Shown piece by piece: positions 1 to 11,397 of a stretch of 64,000 nt of DNA; position 1 is the first letter of the stretch, and every line of letters begins with the position of its first letter. The translations under genes were made by a program, and so were the position numbers. Below the pieces are notes generated by a model. It did not search any database. It had not been told where the DNA came from and worked only from the letters and a program-made list of their open reading frames with translations. The stretch is from Lycium barbarum. Lineage: Eukaryota; Streptophyta; Magnoliopsida; Solanales; Solanaceae. Location: the NCBI RefSeq assembly GCF_019175385.1, contig NC_083339.1, forward strand, positions 51,661,596 through 51,725,595, in the 5' to 3' direction.

Positions 1-1
1 T

Positions 2-2770
2 AGGTGGACTATTGCAGATATTAGGGGGATTCCCTCCGGTATTTGTGAACATAGAATCGAACTTGAGGAGGATAGTTCACCAAGTGTAGAGCATCAAAGA
101 AGGCTAAACCCTCCTATGCAAAAAGTGGTCAAGAAGGAGATAATCAAATGGTTGGATGCGGGTGTTGTATACCCACTTGCAAATAGTTCATGGGTTAGTC
201 CGGTGCAATGTGTGCCAAAGAAGGGGGCCATCACTGTTGTCCCTAATTCCAAGAATGAGTTGATTCCTACAAGGACAGTTACCGGATGGCGAGCATGTAT
301 AGACTATCGAAAGCTCAACACCGCGACTTGTAAAGACCACTTCCCTATGCCTTTTATTGATCAAATGCTTGATCGGCTAGCCGAAAGATCTTATTATTGC
401 TTTTTGTATGGCTATTCGGGGTACAACCAAATTAACATTGCATTAGAGGACCAAGAGAAAACCACTTTCACTTGTCCTTATGGAACTTTTTCTTTTAGTC
501 GCATGCCTTTTGGCTTATGCAATGCCCCGGCTACTTTCCAGCGGTGTATGATGTCTATTTTCTCGGATATAGTGGAAGATTTCTTGGAAGTCTTCATGGA
601 TGACTTTTCGGTTGTTGGTGACTCTTTTGACGAATGTCTTGCCAATCTCAGTAAGGTATTGAAGCGGTGTGAAGAAACCAACCTTGTACTTAATTGGTAG
701 AAATGTCATTTCATGGTGAAGGAAGGGATTGTCCTTGGCCATAGGATTTTCGAGAAGGATATTGAGGTAGACCAAGCAAAAGTTGATGTTATAGCCAAGC
801 TCCCTCCACCTATCTCTGTCAAAGGAGTTCGTAGCTTCTTGGGACATATCGGCTTCTATCGGCAGTTCAACAAAGATTTCTCTAAGATCGCCAACCAAAT
901 GTGTAAGCTTCTTGAAAATGAAGCTAAGTTTGTGTTTGATGAGAAGTGCCTTAAGGCATTTAATGAGTTGAAGGAAATGCTCACCTCTACTCCAATTATT
1001 GTATCTCCGGATTAGTCATTTCCATTTAAGCTCATGTGTGACGCGAGCGGATTAGCTATTGGTGCGGTTCTTGGGCAAAGGCACAACAAAATCATGCACC
1101 CAATTTATTATGCTAGCAAGACCCTCAATGGAGCTCAAATGAATTATACCGTCACCGAGCAAGAACTTCTAGCCATTGTCTATGCGTTTGAGAAGTTCCC
1201 GGCCTATCTACTTGGATCCAAAGTGGTTGTTCATACGGATCATGCGGCCTTGAGATATTTGATGACAAAGAAAGATGCAAAGCTGCGGTTGATTCATTGG
1301 GTATTGTTGTTGCAAGAGTTTGACTTTGAGGTCAAAGATCGAAAAGGTTGTGAAAACCAAGTTGCGGATCATCTATCTAGACTTGAGGAAGCTGGGAGAC
1401 CTAGTGGAGATCATTAATTAAATGATGTTTTCCCCGATGAGAGACTCTTGGCTGTATCTTATGAGGTTGCTCCTTGGTATGCAGATATCGCCAACTTCTT
1501 GGTGACCGGTCTTATCCCCGACGACATCAAGGCTTATCAAAAAAAGAAATTTTTGAGAGATAGTCATCAATACTATTGGGATGAGCCCTATTTATTTCGG
1601 ACTTGTGCCGACAACATCATTCGGCGATGTGTGGCCGAATCCGAGGCCATGGAAATCTTGAAAGCTTACCATGACTCTCCCGTGAGGAGTCATCACAGTG
1701 GGAACCGCACAGTGGCTAAAGTGCTTGAATGTGGATATTATTGGCCCACCCTTTATCATGATGCAAATTTGATGGTGATCTCTTGTGACCAATGTCAACG
1801 CCAAGGGTCAATTGGGAGAAAGCACGAAATGCCAATGAATTTTGTCATGGAGGTTGAGCTATTTGATGTGTGGGGCATCGAATTTATGAGCCCATTTGTG
1901 AATTCTCGTAGTATGCGATACATCCTTGTTGCGGTTGACTATGTGTCCAAGTGGGTCGAAGCTGTAGCATTGCCCAACAATGACGGCAAGAGTGTCACCA
2001 ATTTTCTCAAAAGAAATATATTCACAAGGTTTGGCACTCCAAGGGCAATCATTAGTAATGGTGGCACTCACTTTTGCAACAAGCAATTCGCTAATCTCAT
2101 GAAGAAATATGGAGTGAAGCACAGGGTGGCAACTCCTTACAATCCCCAAACTAGTGGGCAAGTCGAAGTCTTCAATCAGGAGATAAAGAGCATCTTAGCC
2201 AAGACGGTTAAAGCAAATAGAACTGATTGGTCATCTAAGCTTGATGATGCTCTTTGGGCTTATAGAACGGCATTCAAGACGCCCATATGTACTTCTCCTT
2301 ATCGGTTGTTGTTCGGTAAAGATTGTCATCTACCTGTTGAACTTGAACACAAAGCTTTATGGGCATTAAAAAAATTGAACATGAATTGGGATGAAGCAGC
2401 CAAGTTGAGGTTGTTTCAAATGAATGAAATGGATGAGTTTCGGTATCATGCCTATGAGAGCGCGAATTTGTATAAAGAAAAGATGAAGCACTATCATGAT
2501 GTCAAACTTCTGAAGAGAGATTTTCAATCGGGTGATTCGATGTTGCTATTCAATTCAAGGTTGAAGCTCTTTCCGGGCAAGTTGAAATCCAAGTGGTTCG
2601 GCCCTTTTACTTTGGTGAGTGTGTCACCCAATGGGTCGATGGAGTTAAAGTCCGACGATGGGACTCGTACTTTCAGAGTGAATGGCCATCGGGTAAAGCA
2701 CTACCATTGGGTGGTTGATGGGGACAAGATTGTTGATGCTCACCGATTGAAACATGGCACCGAACCTTAA
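2..2770 (+). pseudogene. Athila pol: RT, RNase H, integrase (decayed)
   Basis: This would copy element RNA into DNA and insert it. One frame runs from base 2 to 2770 and is broken only by in-frame stops at 698-700 (TAG), 1013-1015 (TAG) and 1415-1417 (TAA). I see no frameshift. Order: RT (about 116-1000), RNase H (about 1034-1410, CDASG and [10 protein letters not shown]), integrase zinc region (HHSGN near 1690, CDQC near 1790) and integrase core (about 1855-2200). The first RT catalytic Asp is Tyr (FLYGYSGY); the later FMDD is kept. The second integrase catalytic Asp is Asn (IISNGGTHF); the Glu in SGQVEV remains. Stops plus two lost catalytic residues make it inactive. The reading starts outside the window. 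Confidence 0.93.
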
Positions 2771-2786
2771 CACCAAAAGTGGTATG

Positions 2787-2834
2787 ACGTCGTGTCGCGA
2801 CGTTAAATTATGCGCTTCTTGGGAGGCAACCCAT
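2787..2834 (+). promoter_or_regulatory. Post-pol hairpin and GGGAGGCAACCCA block
   Basis: Directly after the integrase stop there is a perfect 6-bp stem-loop (ACGTCG, loop TGTCG, CGACGT; 2787-2803), then GCGCTTCTTGGGAGGCAACCCA-type sequence whose TGGG and CCCA can pair. The block is a recurrent marker after pol in Athila-type elements. Its role is not known to me; translation or RNA processing of the 3' ORF is a guess. Confidence 0.5.
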
Positions 2835-2958
2835 GTTCATTTTCGCAATATGTTTTTCCATTTCGTTGATTTTTGTTGTTGTTTTGTTTTGATGTTTGTT
2901 GATGTGTCGAGGAACCTAAGTGTTGAACCCAGAAATTGCCAGGAAAGCAGATACACGG

Positions 2959-3196
2959 CGCATTCGACGGAACGTCGATCTGTTCGACGAGCCGTCGAAT
3001 GCACAGTCGGAGTGGACCACCTAAAAGATTCGTCACTGGAAATAATGGCAGTTCGACGACAGGTTTGATGCTCCGTCGAACTGATCGACGGTCAGTTTGA
3101 CGGGGCGTTCTTCTCTCTTTTTCATTTAAAAAAAAAGGGGTGTTTTCACTCGACGGAGCGTCGAACCAATTGACGCTCCGTCCTTTGACGCGTCGG
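2959..3196. repeat. TCGACGG/CCGTCGA palindrome cluster 1
   Basis: Three clusters of about 50 bp carry repeated TCGACGG and CGTCGA half-sites, often paired as near palindromes (for example TTCGACGAGCCGTCGAA around 2982-2998 and CTCGACGGAGCGTCGAA around 3149-3165). The tract is dense in CpG although old methylated transposons usually lose CpG. Both strands show short open frames rich in Arg-Arg-Ser-Val; these are by-products of the repeat and not genes. Confidence 0.8.
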
Positions 3197-3904
3197 TTTG
3201 GGTGAGTATTATTATTACCCCGCATCGTCTCTCTCTCTCCCCATTCACTTCTTTTAAAATTGTCTCTCTCTCTCCACCTCTCCCTCTCCCATAACCGTTA
3301 CCCACGTCCCCCTCTCTTCACCACCCTACAACCACCGTTCCCCTCCTGTCCCTTTACTCTGTCCCTCTGTGTGTGTGGCACCCTAGTAGTGATTATTCGT
3401 GTGTTTTTCCTTCCTTAAGGGCAGAAACCAAATCTTCTTTCCATTTTAAGGAATGTGAGTTCGCGGATTGTTTGTTCCCTTTTTCTTGCTAGTTGTTTGC
3501 TCGCATTCTATGGCTTGTTTTGATTATTTTTATTGCCTTCCATGCTCCATGTTTTTCAATTATTTCGCCTGGGATGCTCAATTGTTTTGCTGGGGGTGGT
3601 TTGTTTTTGGATGTTGATTCATTGGTCTTTAGCCAAGTCGGAGGGCATTACGACAAACACACCTCATTCATGAGATTGTTGTTATTTTTCCCGTCACCTG
3701 TTTGATGAAATGCCAAAGTGTGGCGTTGTGTGTAACGATGGCTTGGAGGGCATTACGACCACAGAGTTGTTTTTCCTACCACTTGTTTCCCCTATTCTAA
3801 CTCAAGCCAACATGGGGTGAAGTTTGACTAACCCCAAACTACGTGAAGATTTGCACCACGGCCAAAGGATTGTATTGAATTTGTTAGTAGCAGCCTGCGA
3901 AATC
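3197..3904 (+). other. Athila 3' non-coding tract, CT-rich then mixed
   Basis: No gene is seen. 3228-3300 is CT-rich microsatellite-like sequence. The rest is mixed-composition leader-like sequence with stops in all frames. It separates two TCGACGG clusters and precedes the splice-acceptor-like end of the tract at 4261-4268. Confidence 0.6.
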
Positions 3905-4178
3905 ATTCGACGCTCAGTTCGACGGTCCGTCGATTCATTCGACGGACCGTCCTTCTCAACGTCGAATGAGCCCTCTCAGAAGTCGTAACCAAAACAAACT
4001 CGACGGTGGACTCGACGGCCCGTCGAGTCAATCGACGGGGTGTCTTTCCCACCGTCTTTAAGTTGCAAATTCTATTGGCTAACAAGAGATCGACGGCTCG
4101 TCGATCGATTCGACGAACACTTCGACGCTCCATCGGTCTGTTCGACGACTCTTGTAGCAAATCGACGGACTGCTGGCA
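3905..4178. repeat. TCGACGG/CCGTCGA palindrome cluster 2
   Basis: Three further clusters of the motif seen at 2959-3196. They include the perfect palindromes TCGACGGTCCGTCGA (about 3919-3933) and CTCGACGGCCCGTCGAG (about 4011-4027). Spacers of 5-6 nt separate successive half-sites. Function unknown. Confidence 0.8.
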
Positions 4179-4269
4179 GCTTTAACATTATCACATGTTT
4201 TACACTTTTTTCTGGTTTTGTTATATTTCTATGGTTGTCTCAACAACGAAGGGTGTTCTTTTTGCAGGT

Positions 4270-4690
4270 ATGCCTCCAAAGAATCTAGTCAAGCGGGGTG
4301 GTGGTCCCAGAAAAGGCCGAGGTCGGGGACAAACAACCCTTACTCTTAAGGATGAACACTCCGACTCTGAACGCCAAGCGGTGGTCCCAAAGACTAGATA
4401 GAGGGCACAGGCCACCCCTCCCCGAGCAGCATCACCCACCCCACTCTCCTCCAGTCTGCAGAGGGGCTTCATCTTCCACATCCGCTGGTGCTAGCGAGGT
4501 AGCAACAGAGCAACCAGCCGCTTCTAAGCGAAATTCAGATGAGGAACAAGAGCAGCTGTGGCTGCAAAAGATGGAGGTAGTTGCAATCCGATTCCACTAT
4601 GAGGGGTGCCGAAAGTACTATATAAAGGGGGCGACTACAGTCAACGGGGGTAATCCAAGGAGGAATATTCAAGAAGAAGAATAAATCAGT
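4270..4690 (+). pseudogene. Athila 3' ORF, N-terminal fragment
   Basis: An ATG at 4270 follows a pyrimidine tract ending TTTGCAG (4261-4267), which looks like a splice acceptor. The first 43 codons (MPPKNLVKRGGG start, basic and Gly-rich) end at a TAG at 4399-4401. The next frame, about 4390-4684, continues a low-complexity Pro/Ser/Glu-rich reading. One frameshift therefore breaks the gene, and the LTR at 4712 removes the rest. By position it fits the extra ORF that Athila elements carry after pol. It could instead be a gag start from another copy. No enzymatic motif is visible. Confidence 0.5.
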
Positions 4691-5160
4691 ATGAGCGGCT
4701 TAGAGAGCTACTGTCACGACCTAACCGGAGGGCCGCGACGGGCACCCGGTGCTAGCCCACCCGGGCACCTCTTAACATACCTTTATATTTACATCTAGGT
4801 GAGCCCCAAATTAAATCATACATTTCCATTCATCAATCATACTAATCCCATTGGACAACAATACCTTTATATCAACATTAGCAACTATGCCCATATCAAT
4901 GTACATAAGTTGTCGAGGCTAACAAAATGATATCCAAAATATAGGCCGACAAGGCCAAACACATCTAACCATATACACATGTCTACGAGCCTCTAAGGAG
5001 AGTATGTCATATCATATACACGGGACAGGACCCTGTTATGCCCATAAATATGTACACAAAAGAATCAATACCAAAAGTTATAGCTCCGAATGAGATGGAG
5101 CTCCGCTATGTAGTCCCTAAGAAAAATAGCTATGGATCAAGCCTGTCTCCCTGGCCACCT

Positions 5161-5214
5161 GCGGGCATGACGCAGCGTCCACAAACAAAAGGAAGTCAGT
5201 ACGAAGAATGTACC
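5161..5214 (-). promoter_or_regulatory. LTR twin stem-loop core, copy 1
   Basis: Conserved LTR block: GCGGGCATGACGC, then CGTCC...GGAAG (stem partly broken), then CAGTAC...GTACC. Homologous to eleven other blocks in the window. Confidence 0.6.
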
Positions 5215-5541
5215 TAGTAGGTAAAGCATATCCGTATCCGTACTCATTTACATTTTGTATCCATAATCGTATTCATATACATATTCTTATATGTATTCGT
5301 ATCATATTCGTATTCATACTCATATCTATATCATATATGTGTTCATATCATATACATATCCATATCATAGACAAATCATTTACATAGCATACCCGAAAAC
5401 GAAGGTTTAGTGTTTCACGTACCCGATTATGGCTAGGCTGGGTTCTCATACATACCTGGCCAACCAAGGCATCAGGGTTACACATACCTGGCCCTACCAA
5501 GGCTTCAGGGTTATCCGTACCCAACTGCAGTGGTGCGCACG

Positions 5542-5546
<5 letters not shown>

Positions 5547-5597
<51 letters not shown>
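5547..5597. repeat. (AT)n microsatellite in LTR
   Basis: 51 bp of uninterrupted AT dinucleotides, next to imperfect repeats of CATACCTGGCC and CCAAGGC at 5446-5520. Confidence 0.97.
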
Positions 5598-5600
<3 letters not shown>

Positions 5601-5697
5601 GCATCTATATATTCTACCCGGCCATATAAGCTCGGGGTTTCATAATAGCCTTACATAGGCACACATACATATGAGCTCATAGGCATCTTTAGCATTA

Positions 5698-5842
5698 TCA
5701 CTACTATCATCGTCATCGTTATCGTTATCGTTATCGCTATTATCGTCGTCATCATTATCATCATTACCATTATCGTCGTCATCATTATCATCATTACCAT
5801 TTTCATCGTCATCATTACCATTATTGTCGTCATCATTATAGT
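5698..5842. repeat. Imperfect ATC/GTC trinucleotide repeat
   Basis: A run of ATC, GTC, ATT and ACC triplets with a longer internal period (TCGTCGTCATCATTATCATC twice). It gives an artificial Asp/Asn-rich open frame on the minus strand; I do not call a protein. Confidence 0.9.
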
Positions 5843-6797
5843 CGTTCATTACATCTATTCTTATATGATTATTCATCATATGAGGAATTTAATATAATCG
5901 TAATACATATCAAGAATTATAAGCTTGGTAGCTTTTTGAAGATAGAATCATTTGGAGAGCATCATAGGCTCATAGAAGAATAGATATTTGTCCAAAGAAC
6001 CATGCCTTGTGAAAGAAGGGTTAGCCTTACATACCTTCCCGTTCAACTATTCTACACTTGCACGTCCTCCTTCAATGCTCACGTTTCTACCTTCATTAGA
6101 GTTATACTATCATTAGAAAACCGATAGCTAGCATACATGACTAAAGCTAGAGAAAATTGGAAAGCATCTCCTTCATTTATATGACATTCCTCCATATCAT
6201 AAATCAACTCCCAAACGTCAATAATACATTCACAATATCATAACAATAGTCTTTATTCATCCACATTATCTATATTTCTCAATTCACTTCCAATCATCTA
6301 TATCCATGGTCATAACACACGACTACGTTCATTCATATACAATGCCTATCCCATGTTCTTAACATCATTTATAACATATCCATATCACAACACATCAAGA
6401 ATCATGACTCAATTCAAGCTATTACTCACAATGATACTATTCCCACATCCATGACCCATTTTTCTATATCCTTCTACAATCCAAGTGCTTCAACTTTCAA
6501 ATACTTTAAACAACATGGAAATACCATAAATATTACCTTCGATGCTGTAAGGATGAACCTTGGGTGAAAACAACTCACTTGAGCAAAACCCTAGTTTTAC
6601 CTTCACTTGGATTCCTTGCCTTGGATGAACTATAATGGGTTTCTTACACTTGATTCACTTAGTTTGATGTTTTTGATCACTAATATCTCTTGAATTATTG
6701 GGGGGTATGTATATAGAGATGTTTTAGAGAGAAGGGGTGTGAAAGGGAAATAAAATGAAATAAGACTTGGATCCCTTATTAATAACACAATTCTGTC

Positions 6798-6962
6798 CCG
6801 ACCAGTTTCTACGGACATACATACGGTCCGTATAAATTATACTGACCTTATGTCTGGCCGTAGATTTGGTCCAGAGAGGGGTGCTATTCTGGGCTGATTA
6901 TACGATCCAACATACGGTCCGTATGTTTTATACTGCTAGTATGTTTGGTCGTATAATCCCAG
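6798..6962 (-). promoter_or_regulatory. U3 palindrome cassette (ACGGTCCGT type)
   Basis: Contains the perfect palindromes ATACGGTCCGTAT at 6821-6833 and CATACGGTCCGTATG at 6911-6925, with related half-sites (GGCCGTA, GGTCGTATAA) between and after them. In LTR orientation it lies just upstream of an A/T-rich stretch at 6771-6785 that may be a weak TATA site. Other LTR families here have different palindromes in this slot. Confidence 0.65.
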
Positions 6963-7307
6963 TTTCCCGAAGTTCATTTTCATCGACTCGTTTGATCTCC
7001 AATCCTTATGGAACCTTCTTAGCACTTGTATAATACTTCATTAACCATAAAATAGGCTCTATATTAGCCCTTTAAAACATCACCACATAGGCATTAGGTC
7101 AATCATAGCGGAATCTTTCCGAACACAACTTACGTTTCGCTCTCTTCAACAAACTAAACTTCACATATTCATAGAACTTCAAAATCTTATTAGATGAACC
7201 TCAAGCTATCTAATCCTTCGCTTAACCTCGTAGGGATTTCATAATCACCTTAATCTCACATTAACCTATCCACAAATCAACACATACGGAATTTCCGAGG
7301 TGTAACA

Positions 7308-7334
7308 TTCTCCCCCCCCCCCCCCCCCCCCTTA
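7308..7334 (-). other. Polypurine tract with 20-C homopolymer
   Basis: The tract abuts the 3' LTR start and reads as a G-run on the minus strand. This is where plus-strand DNA synthesis is primed. Twenty consecutive C (7312-7331) is longer than the roughly 6-C core of the related tracts here, so it has expanded. Confidence 0.85.
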
Positions 7335-7336
7335 AG

Positions 7337-7356
7337 AACATTCGTCCTCGAATGTT
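7337..7356 (-). promoter_or_regulatory. Polypurine-tract-adjacent perfect hairpin
   Basis: AACATTCG-TCCT-CGAATGTT: 8-bp perfect stem with 4-nt loop, a few bases inside the element from the polypurine tract. The same motif recurs at five other element ends in this window. Confidence 0.85.
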
Positions 7357-7562
7357 AAGTCTTCGGGGACTGTATAAAAATTTTGCCAGAGTTCCCCCTA
7401 TAATATGGCACTACCATTCTATCACAACAGCCCATAATAATAATGCCTCACAGGGCCACAACATAATAGCAATAGAGTTTGGCCACACACGACCCAAAAG
7501 CATAAAAGGAAAACATACATACCTTATGATCTTGATGTCTCATCTTGGATTTCTTCTAGGGA

Positions 7563-9188
7563 CTAAAATAAATGCGAGTATTTGGATCTAATAATTTCTT
7601 CCGCTTCCCATGTCATTTCTTCTCGTTTATTTTTTCTCCATAAAACTTTAACTGAGGCTACTTCTTTGTTTCTAATCCTCCGTACTTGCCTATCTAGTAT
7701 GGCAATGGATACCTCTTCATAAGTCAACTTTTTTGTTACTTGAACATCATTTACTGGCACGATCCTAGTAGGATCTCCAACATATTTACGAAGCATCGAG
7801 ACATGGAAAACTGGGTGAACTGACTCTAAATCAGGACGTAGATCTAACTCATAGGTCACTTTGCCTACTTTGCGCACAATCTCATAAGGCCCAATGTATC
7901 GGGGACTAAGTTTTCCCTTTTTCCCAAATCTCATTACACCCTTGATTGGTGACACTTTTAAGAATACCCAATCTTTCACTTGGAACTCTAAGTCCCTTCG
8001 ACGATTATCTGCATAGGACTTTTGATGACTTTGGGCTGCTAATAACCGATCTTGTATGAGCTTAACCTTCTCTATGGCTTGCTGGACCAAGTCTGGCCCT
8101 ATCAATTTAGTCTCTCCTACCTCGAACCACCCAATTGGGGATCTACATTTTCGCCCATCTAAAGCCTCATACGGTGCCATTTGAATGCTAGAATGATAAC
8201 TATTATTATAAGCAAATTCAATAAGGGGTAAGTGATCATCCCAATTACCTCCAAAATCTATCATACATGCCCGCAACATATCCTCAAGAGTCTGAATGGT
8301 ACGCTCAGCTTGCCCATCAGTCTGCGGGTGAAATGTCGTGCTAAGGCTCACTTGAGTCCCTAAATCCTCTTGGAAGGACTTCCAAAAATTAGTTGTAAAC
8401 TGAGTCCCTCTATCAAAGATAATAGATGATGGGACACCATGGAGTCGCACTATCTCTTTAACATAAAGCTTTGCATAATCTTCCACCACATATGTCGTTC
8501 TAACTGGTAAGAAATGAGTTGAATTTGTGAGTCTATCCACGATCACCCATATAGAATCATATCTACGTCGAGAACGAGGTAAGCCTGTAATGAAATCCAT
8601 GTTAATCACTTCCCACTTCCAAGTTGGGACTTCTATAGCTTGTAGCAATATGCCCGGCTTTTGGTGCTCGATTTTCACTTGTTGACAGTTGGGACATCGA
8701 GCTACGAATTCCGCTATATCTTTCTTCATCCCATTCCACCAATATATAGATTGAAGATCATGGTACATTTTTGTCGCTCCGGGGTGGACAGAATAACGGG
8801 AGCAATGGGCTTCCCTCAATATTTGGTGGTGTAAACCTGCCACATTAGGAACACATAATCTGCCTTGGCATCTGAGAACTCCGTCTCCTGCAAGCTCAAA
8901 TGATGACTCCTCCTTCTGAGGGAGGGTATCTCTGTAATGCATTAGCATGGGATCTTCGTATTGTCGCTCTTTCACTTCCGCTACTAGCGACGAGACTACT
9001 GAATTCTGAATGGTAGTTCCCCTGCTACCTGAGTCCACTACTCGAACTCCTAGGCTAGCTAACTGTTGGAACTCACGAGCCATTTCTCTCTTCTCTGGTC
9101 GTACATCATACAAACTTCTCATAGATCTACGGCTAAGGGCATCACCCACAACATTTTCCTTTCCGGGGTGATATAGTATCAGCATCAT
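7563..9188 (-). CDS. Chromovirus integrase with C-terminal chromodomain-type tail
   Basis: A 541-residue uninterrupted frame. It begins in the tail of RNase H ([15 protein letters not shown]). Integrase zinc region follows: HPGATKMYH, then CPNCQQVK (about residues 140-175). The catalytic triad is visible as Asp in INMDFITGL, Asp in IIFDRGTQF and Glu in DGQAERTIQ. The C-terminal [18 protein letters not shown] region and the tail ([16 protein letters not shown]) match the chromodomain end typical of Tekay/Del. Integrase joins element DNA to the target, and the chromodomain probably steers it to heterochromatin. In the living element this was part of a polyprotein; the start here is only the frame opening. 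It is frameshifted relative to RNase H near 9180. Confidence 0.92.
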   Translation of the reverse strand: MMLILYHPGKENVVGDALSRRSMRSLYDVRPEKREMAREFQQLASLGVRVVDSGSRGTTIQNSVVSSLVAEVKERQYEDPMLMHYRDTLPQKEESSFELAGDGVLRCQGRLCVPNVAGLHHQILREAHCSRYSVHPGATKMYHDLQSIYWWNGMKKDIAEFVARCPNCQQVKIEHQKPGILLQAIEVPTWKWEVINMDFITGLPRSRRRYDSIWVIVDRLTNSTHFLPVRTTYVVEDYAKLYVKEIVRLHGVPSSIIFDRGTQFTTNFWKSFQEDLGTQVSLSTTFHPQTDGQAERTIQTLEDMLRACMIDFGGNWDDHLPLIEFAYNNSYHSSIQMAPYEALDGRKCRSPIGWFEVGETKLIGPDLVQQAIEKVKLIQDRLLAAQSHQKSYADNRRRDLEFQVKDWVFLKVSPIKGVMRFGKKGKLSPRYIGPYEIVRKVGKVTYELDLRPDLESVHPVFHVSMLRKYVGDPTRIVPVNDVQVTKKLTYEEVSIAILDRQVRRIRNKEVASVKVLWRKNKREEMTWEAEEIIRSKYSHLF

Positions 9189-9516
9189 AATCTTTTAGGA
9201 ATTCCAACCATCGTCGTTGCCGCAAATTCAACTCTTTCTGCTTGAAGATATACTGAAGACTCTTATGATCTGTATAAATATCCATATAGAAACCATATAA
9301 ATAATGCCTCCACATCTTTAATGCATGAATCACTGCAGCGAATTCTAGATCATGGGTTGGATAATTTTTCTCATGTTCTCGTAATTGCCTTGAAGCATAC
9401 GCAACCACCTTACCATGTTGCATCAACACACAGCCTAGCCCAATGCCTGAAGCATCGTAATAAACAACATATCCTTCCAATCCCTCTGGAAGTGTCAGGA
9501 CTGGGGCAGAAGTCAA
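9142..9516 (-). pseudogene. Chromovirus RNase H domain
   Basis: Degrades the RNA of the RNA-DNA hybrid. [13 protein letters not shown] holds the first acidic residue, then [33 protein letters not shown], then [10 protein letters not shown] with the later Asp. The frame runs into RT upstream through a stop or shift near 9520-9560, and into integrase through a shift near 9180. The domain itself looks intact; the reading frame does not. Confidence 0.88.
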
Positions 9517-9561
9517 TCTATCTTTCAGTTCTTGGAAACTACGTTCACAAGCATCTGTCCA

Positions 9562-9993
9562 TTAAAACTTTGCTGATTTCTGGGTTAGCTTTGTGAGTGG
9601 TACAGAAATAGAAGAAAAACCTTCAACAAATCTCCTGTAATAACCTGCTAAGCCCAGAAAGCTACGAACCTCCGTAAGAGTTGTGGGCCTTGGCCAAGTC
9701 TTCATGGCCTCAATCTTTTGGCTATCTACCTGAATACCATCGACTGAAACGATGTGCCCCAAAAATGTCACTGAGTTTAACCAAAACTCACACTTAGAAA
9801 ATTTGGCGAATAGCTCTCGAGTTTGAAGAACTCTAAGGGCAGTACGCAAATGTTCTGCATGTTCTGCCTCAGATCTAGAATACACCAAGATATCATCGAT
9901 GAATACAATTACAAATAGATCTAGGAAGGGCCTGAAGACATTGTTCATCAAATCCATAAATACTGCCGGTGCATTAGTTAGCCCAAATGACAT
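9562..9993 (-). pseudogene. Chromovirus RT, C-terminal half
   Basis: Begins at [12 protein letters not shown], then [13 protein letters not shown] holding the FIDD catalytic pair, then [11 protein letters not shown] and the thumb region ([23 protein letters not shown]). It continues from the frame ending at 9993 after a frameshift, so RT is split into two frames here. Confidence 0.9.
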
Positions 9994-11186
9994 TACCCGG
10001 AACTCAAAATGGCCATACTTGTTCTGAAGGCTGTCTTAGGGATATCTTTCTCCCTAACTCTCACTTGATAATACCCGGACCTCAAATATATCTTTGAAAA
10101 CCATTTGGCACCTTGTAATTGGTCAAATAAGTCATCAATCCTCGGAAGAGGATATTTGTTCTTAATCGTCACCTTATACAATTGCCGATAGTCAATGCAC
10201 ATTCTCAAGGAGCCATCTTTCTTTCGGACAAACAATACGGGTACTCCCCACGGGGATGAACTAGGCCTAATAAAGCCTTTCTCAAGCAAGTCTTTCAATT
10301 CTGCGGGAGCCATTCTATAAGGAGGAATAGATATAGGCTTGGTGCCTGGAAACACATCAATAGAAAAGTCAATCTCCCGCTCGGGAGGAAGGCCTGGAAC
10401 CTCTTCCGGGAACACATCCGGAAACTCATCCACTACGGGAACTGACTGAAGAGTCGGCGTTTCAGCTTCTTCATCTTGAACCTGAACTAGATGATAAATA
10501 CATCCTTTCGTGATCATTTTCCTTGCCCTTAGATAGGAGATAAACCTACCTTTTGGTGACGCAGTATTCCCTTTCCATTCTAAAAGTGGTTCTCCCGAAA
10601 ATTGGAAACGAACCATTTTCATTCTACAATCGACATTGGCATAGTAAGAAACCAACCAATCCATGCCCATAATAACATCAAATTCTACCATTTTTAACTC
10701 ATGCAAGTCAATCATAGTACGACGGTCACAAACCACAACTATACAGTTTCTATATACTCGGCTAGTTATTACCGATTCACCAACGGGTATAGACACCTCA
10801 AAAGGTTTGATTGACTCCAGTTCGACTCTAAACCGACCCGCAATATACGGAGTAACATATGACAATGTGGAGCCCGAATCTATCAAAGCATACACATCAT
10901 GAGAAAATACCGATAATATACCTGTGACCACATCAGTAGAAGACTCAAGATCTTGGCATCCAGTCAAAGCATAAATACGGTGCCGAGGACCGCTAGAACT
11001 GGGGACTCTCCCTCTGCCTCTACCATGGCCGACTGGCGCATGTGAACCTAGCCCCATAGGGTGTACAGATGTTGAAGATCCGGCTACCGACCCTGAAGGC
11101 TGGGGCCTACCTCTACCATGAACTGAGGGGCAATCACGCATAATATGGCCTGGTCGACCACATGAATAGCAAACCTCTGAACCCAA
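9993..11186 (-). pseudogene. Chromovirus gag zinc knuckle, protease, RT N-terminal half
   Basis: 397 open codons. [14 protein letters not shown] near the start is a CX2CX4HX4C zinc knuckle, which binds element [15 protein letters not shown] near 10880 is the aspartic protease active site (DSG). RT starts after [16 protein letters not shown], with [35 protein letters not shown] and [15 protein letters not shown]. The first RT catalytic Asp is replaced by Tyr ([10 protein letters not shown]). The frame shifts at about 9993-10030, just before the FGLTNAP motif. Catalytic loss plus frameshift means no active RT. Confidence 0.9.
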
Positions 11187-11397
11187 TCGGAATGGACCCC
11201 AATGTAACTTCCTACACTGGGAACATCATGGCACGAGTGGCCTCGCCTGACCCGAATTACCACTGAACTGAGAACCCAAAAAGGTCTAACTCGGCCCGGA
11301 ATGAGTGGATCTATCAAATCTCTGGCCTAAAAACTGTGGAGGCGCACTAGTCATAGAATGGCCTGAATGCCTAGAAAATTGTTGTCTGTGCCCGCCT
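11187..11397 (-). pseudogene. Gag C-terminal linker, frame-disrupted
   Basis: Joins the gag capsid region to the zinc knuckle. Readings in two frames (one at 11084-11317) show Gly/Arg/Pro-rich linker sequence, so at least one shift lies here. The [12 protein letters not shown] reading is the zinc-knuckle segment seen out of frame. Confidence 0.6.

Larger units (their letters stand above)
1..4711 (+). mobile_element. Athila-lineage Ty3 retrotransposon, 3' part
   Basis: The element enters the window inside reverse transcriptase and runs through RNase H and integrase to a long 3' non-coding tract and the start of a 3' ORF. It is cut at 4712, where a minus-strand LTR begins. No LTR of its own is visible. 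Assignment to Athila rests on the RT wording (TRTVTGWRACIDYRKLN, TCPYGTF, FGLCNAPATFQRCM) and on the GGGAGGCAACCCA block just after pol, both familiar from that lineage. The last flank bases before the inserted LTR are GCTAC. The other end of that insertion is truncated, so a target-site duplication cannot be confirmed. Confidence 0.85.
4712..7307 (-). repeat. 3' LTR of the chromovirus
   Basis: On the + strand it runs from TGTCACGACC (4712) to GGTGTAACA (7307), 2596 bp. In its own orientation it begins TGTTACACC and ends GGTCGTGACA. It is flanked internally by the polypurine tract. Against the other LTR of this element it lacks about 150 bp near 5229. It contains the stem-loop core, a TA microsatellite, a trinucleotide repeat and the U3 palindrome cassette. 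Confidence 0.93.

Noticed and set aside
5640..5879. Asp/Asn-rich protein on the minus strand
   Set aside because: Direct product of the ATC/GTC triplet repeat inside an LTR.
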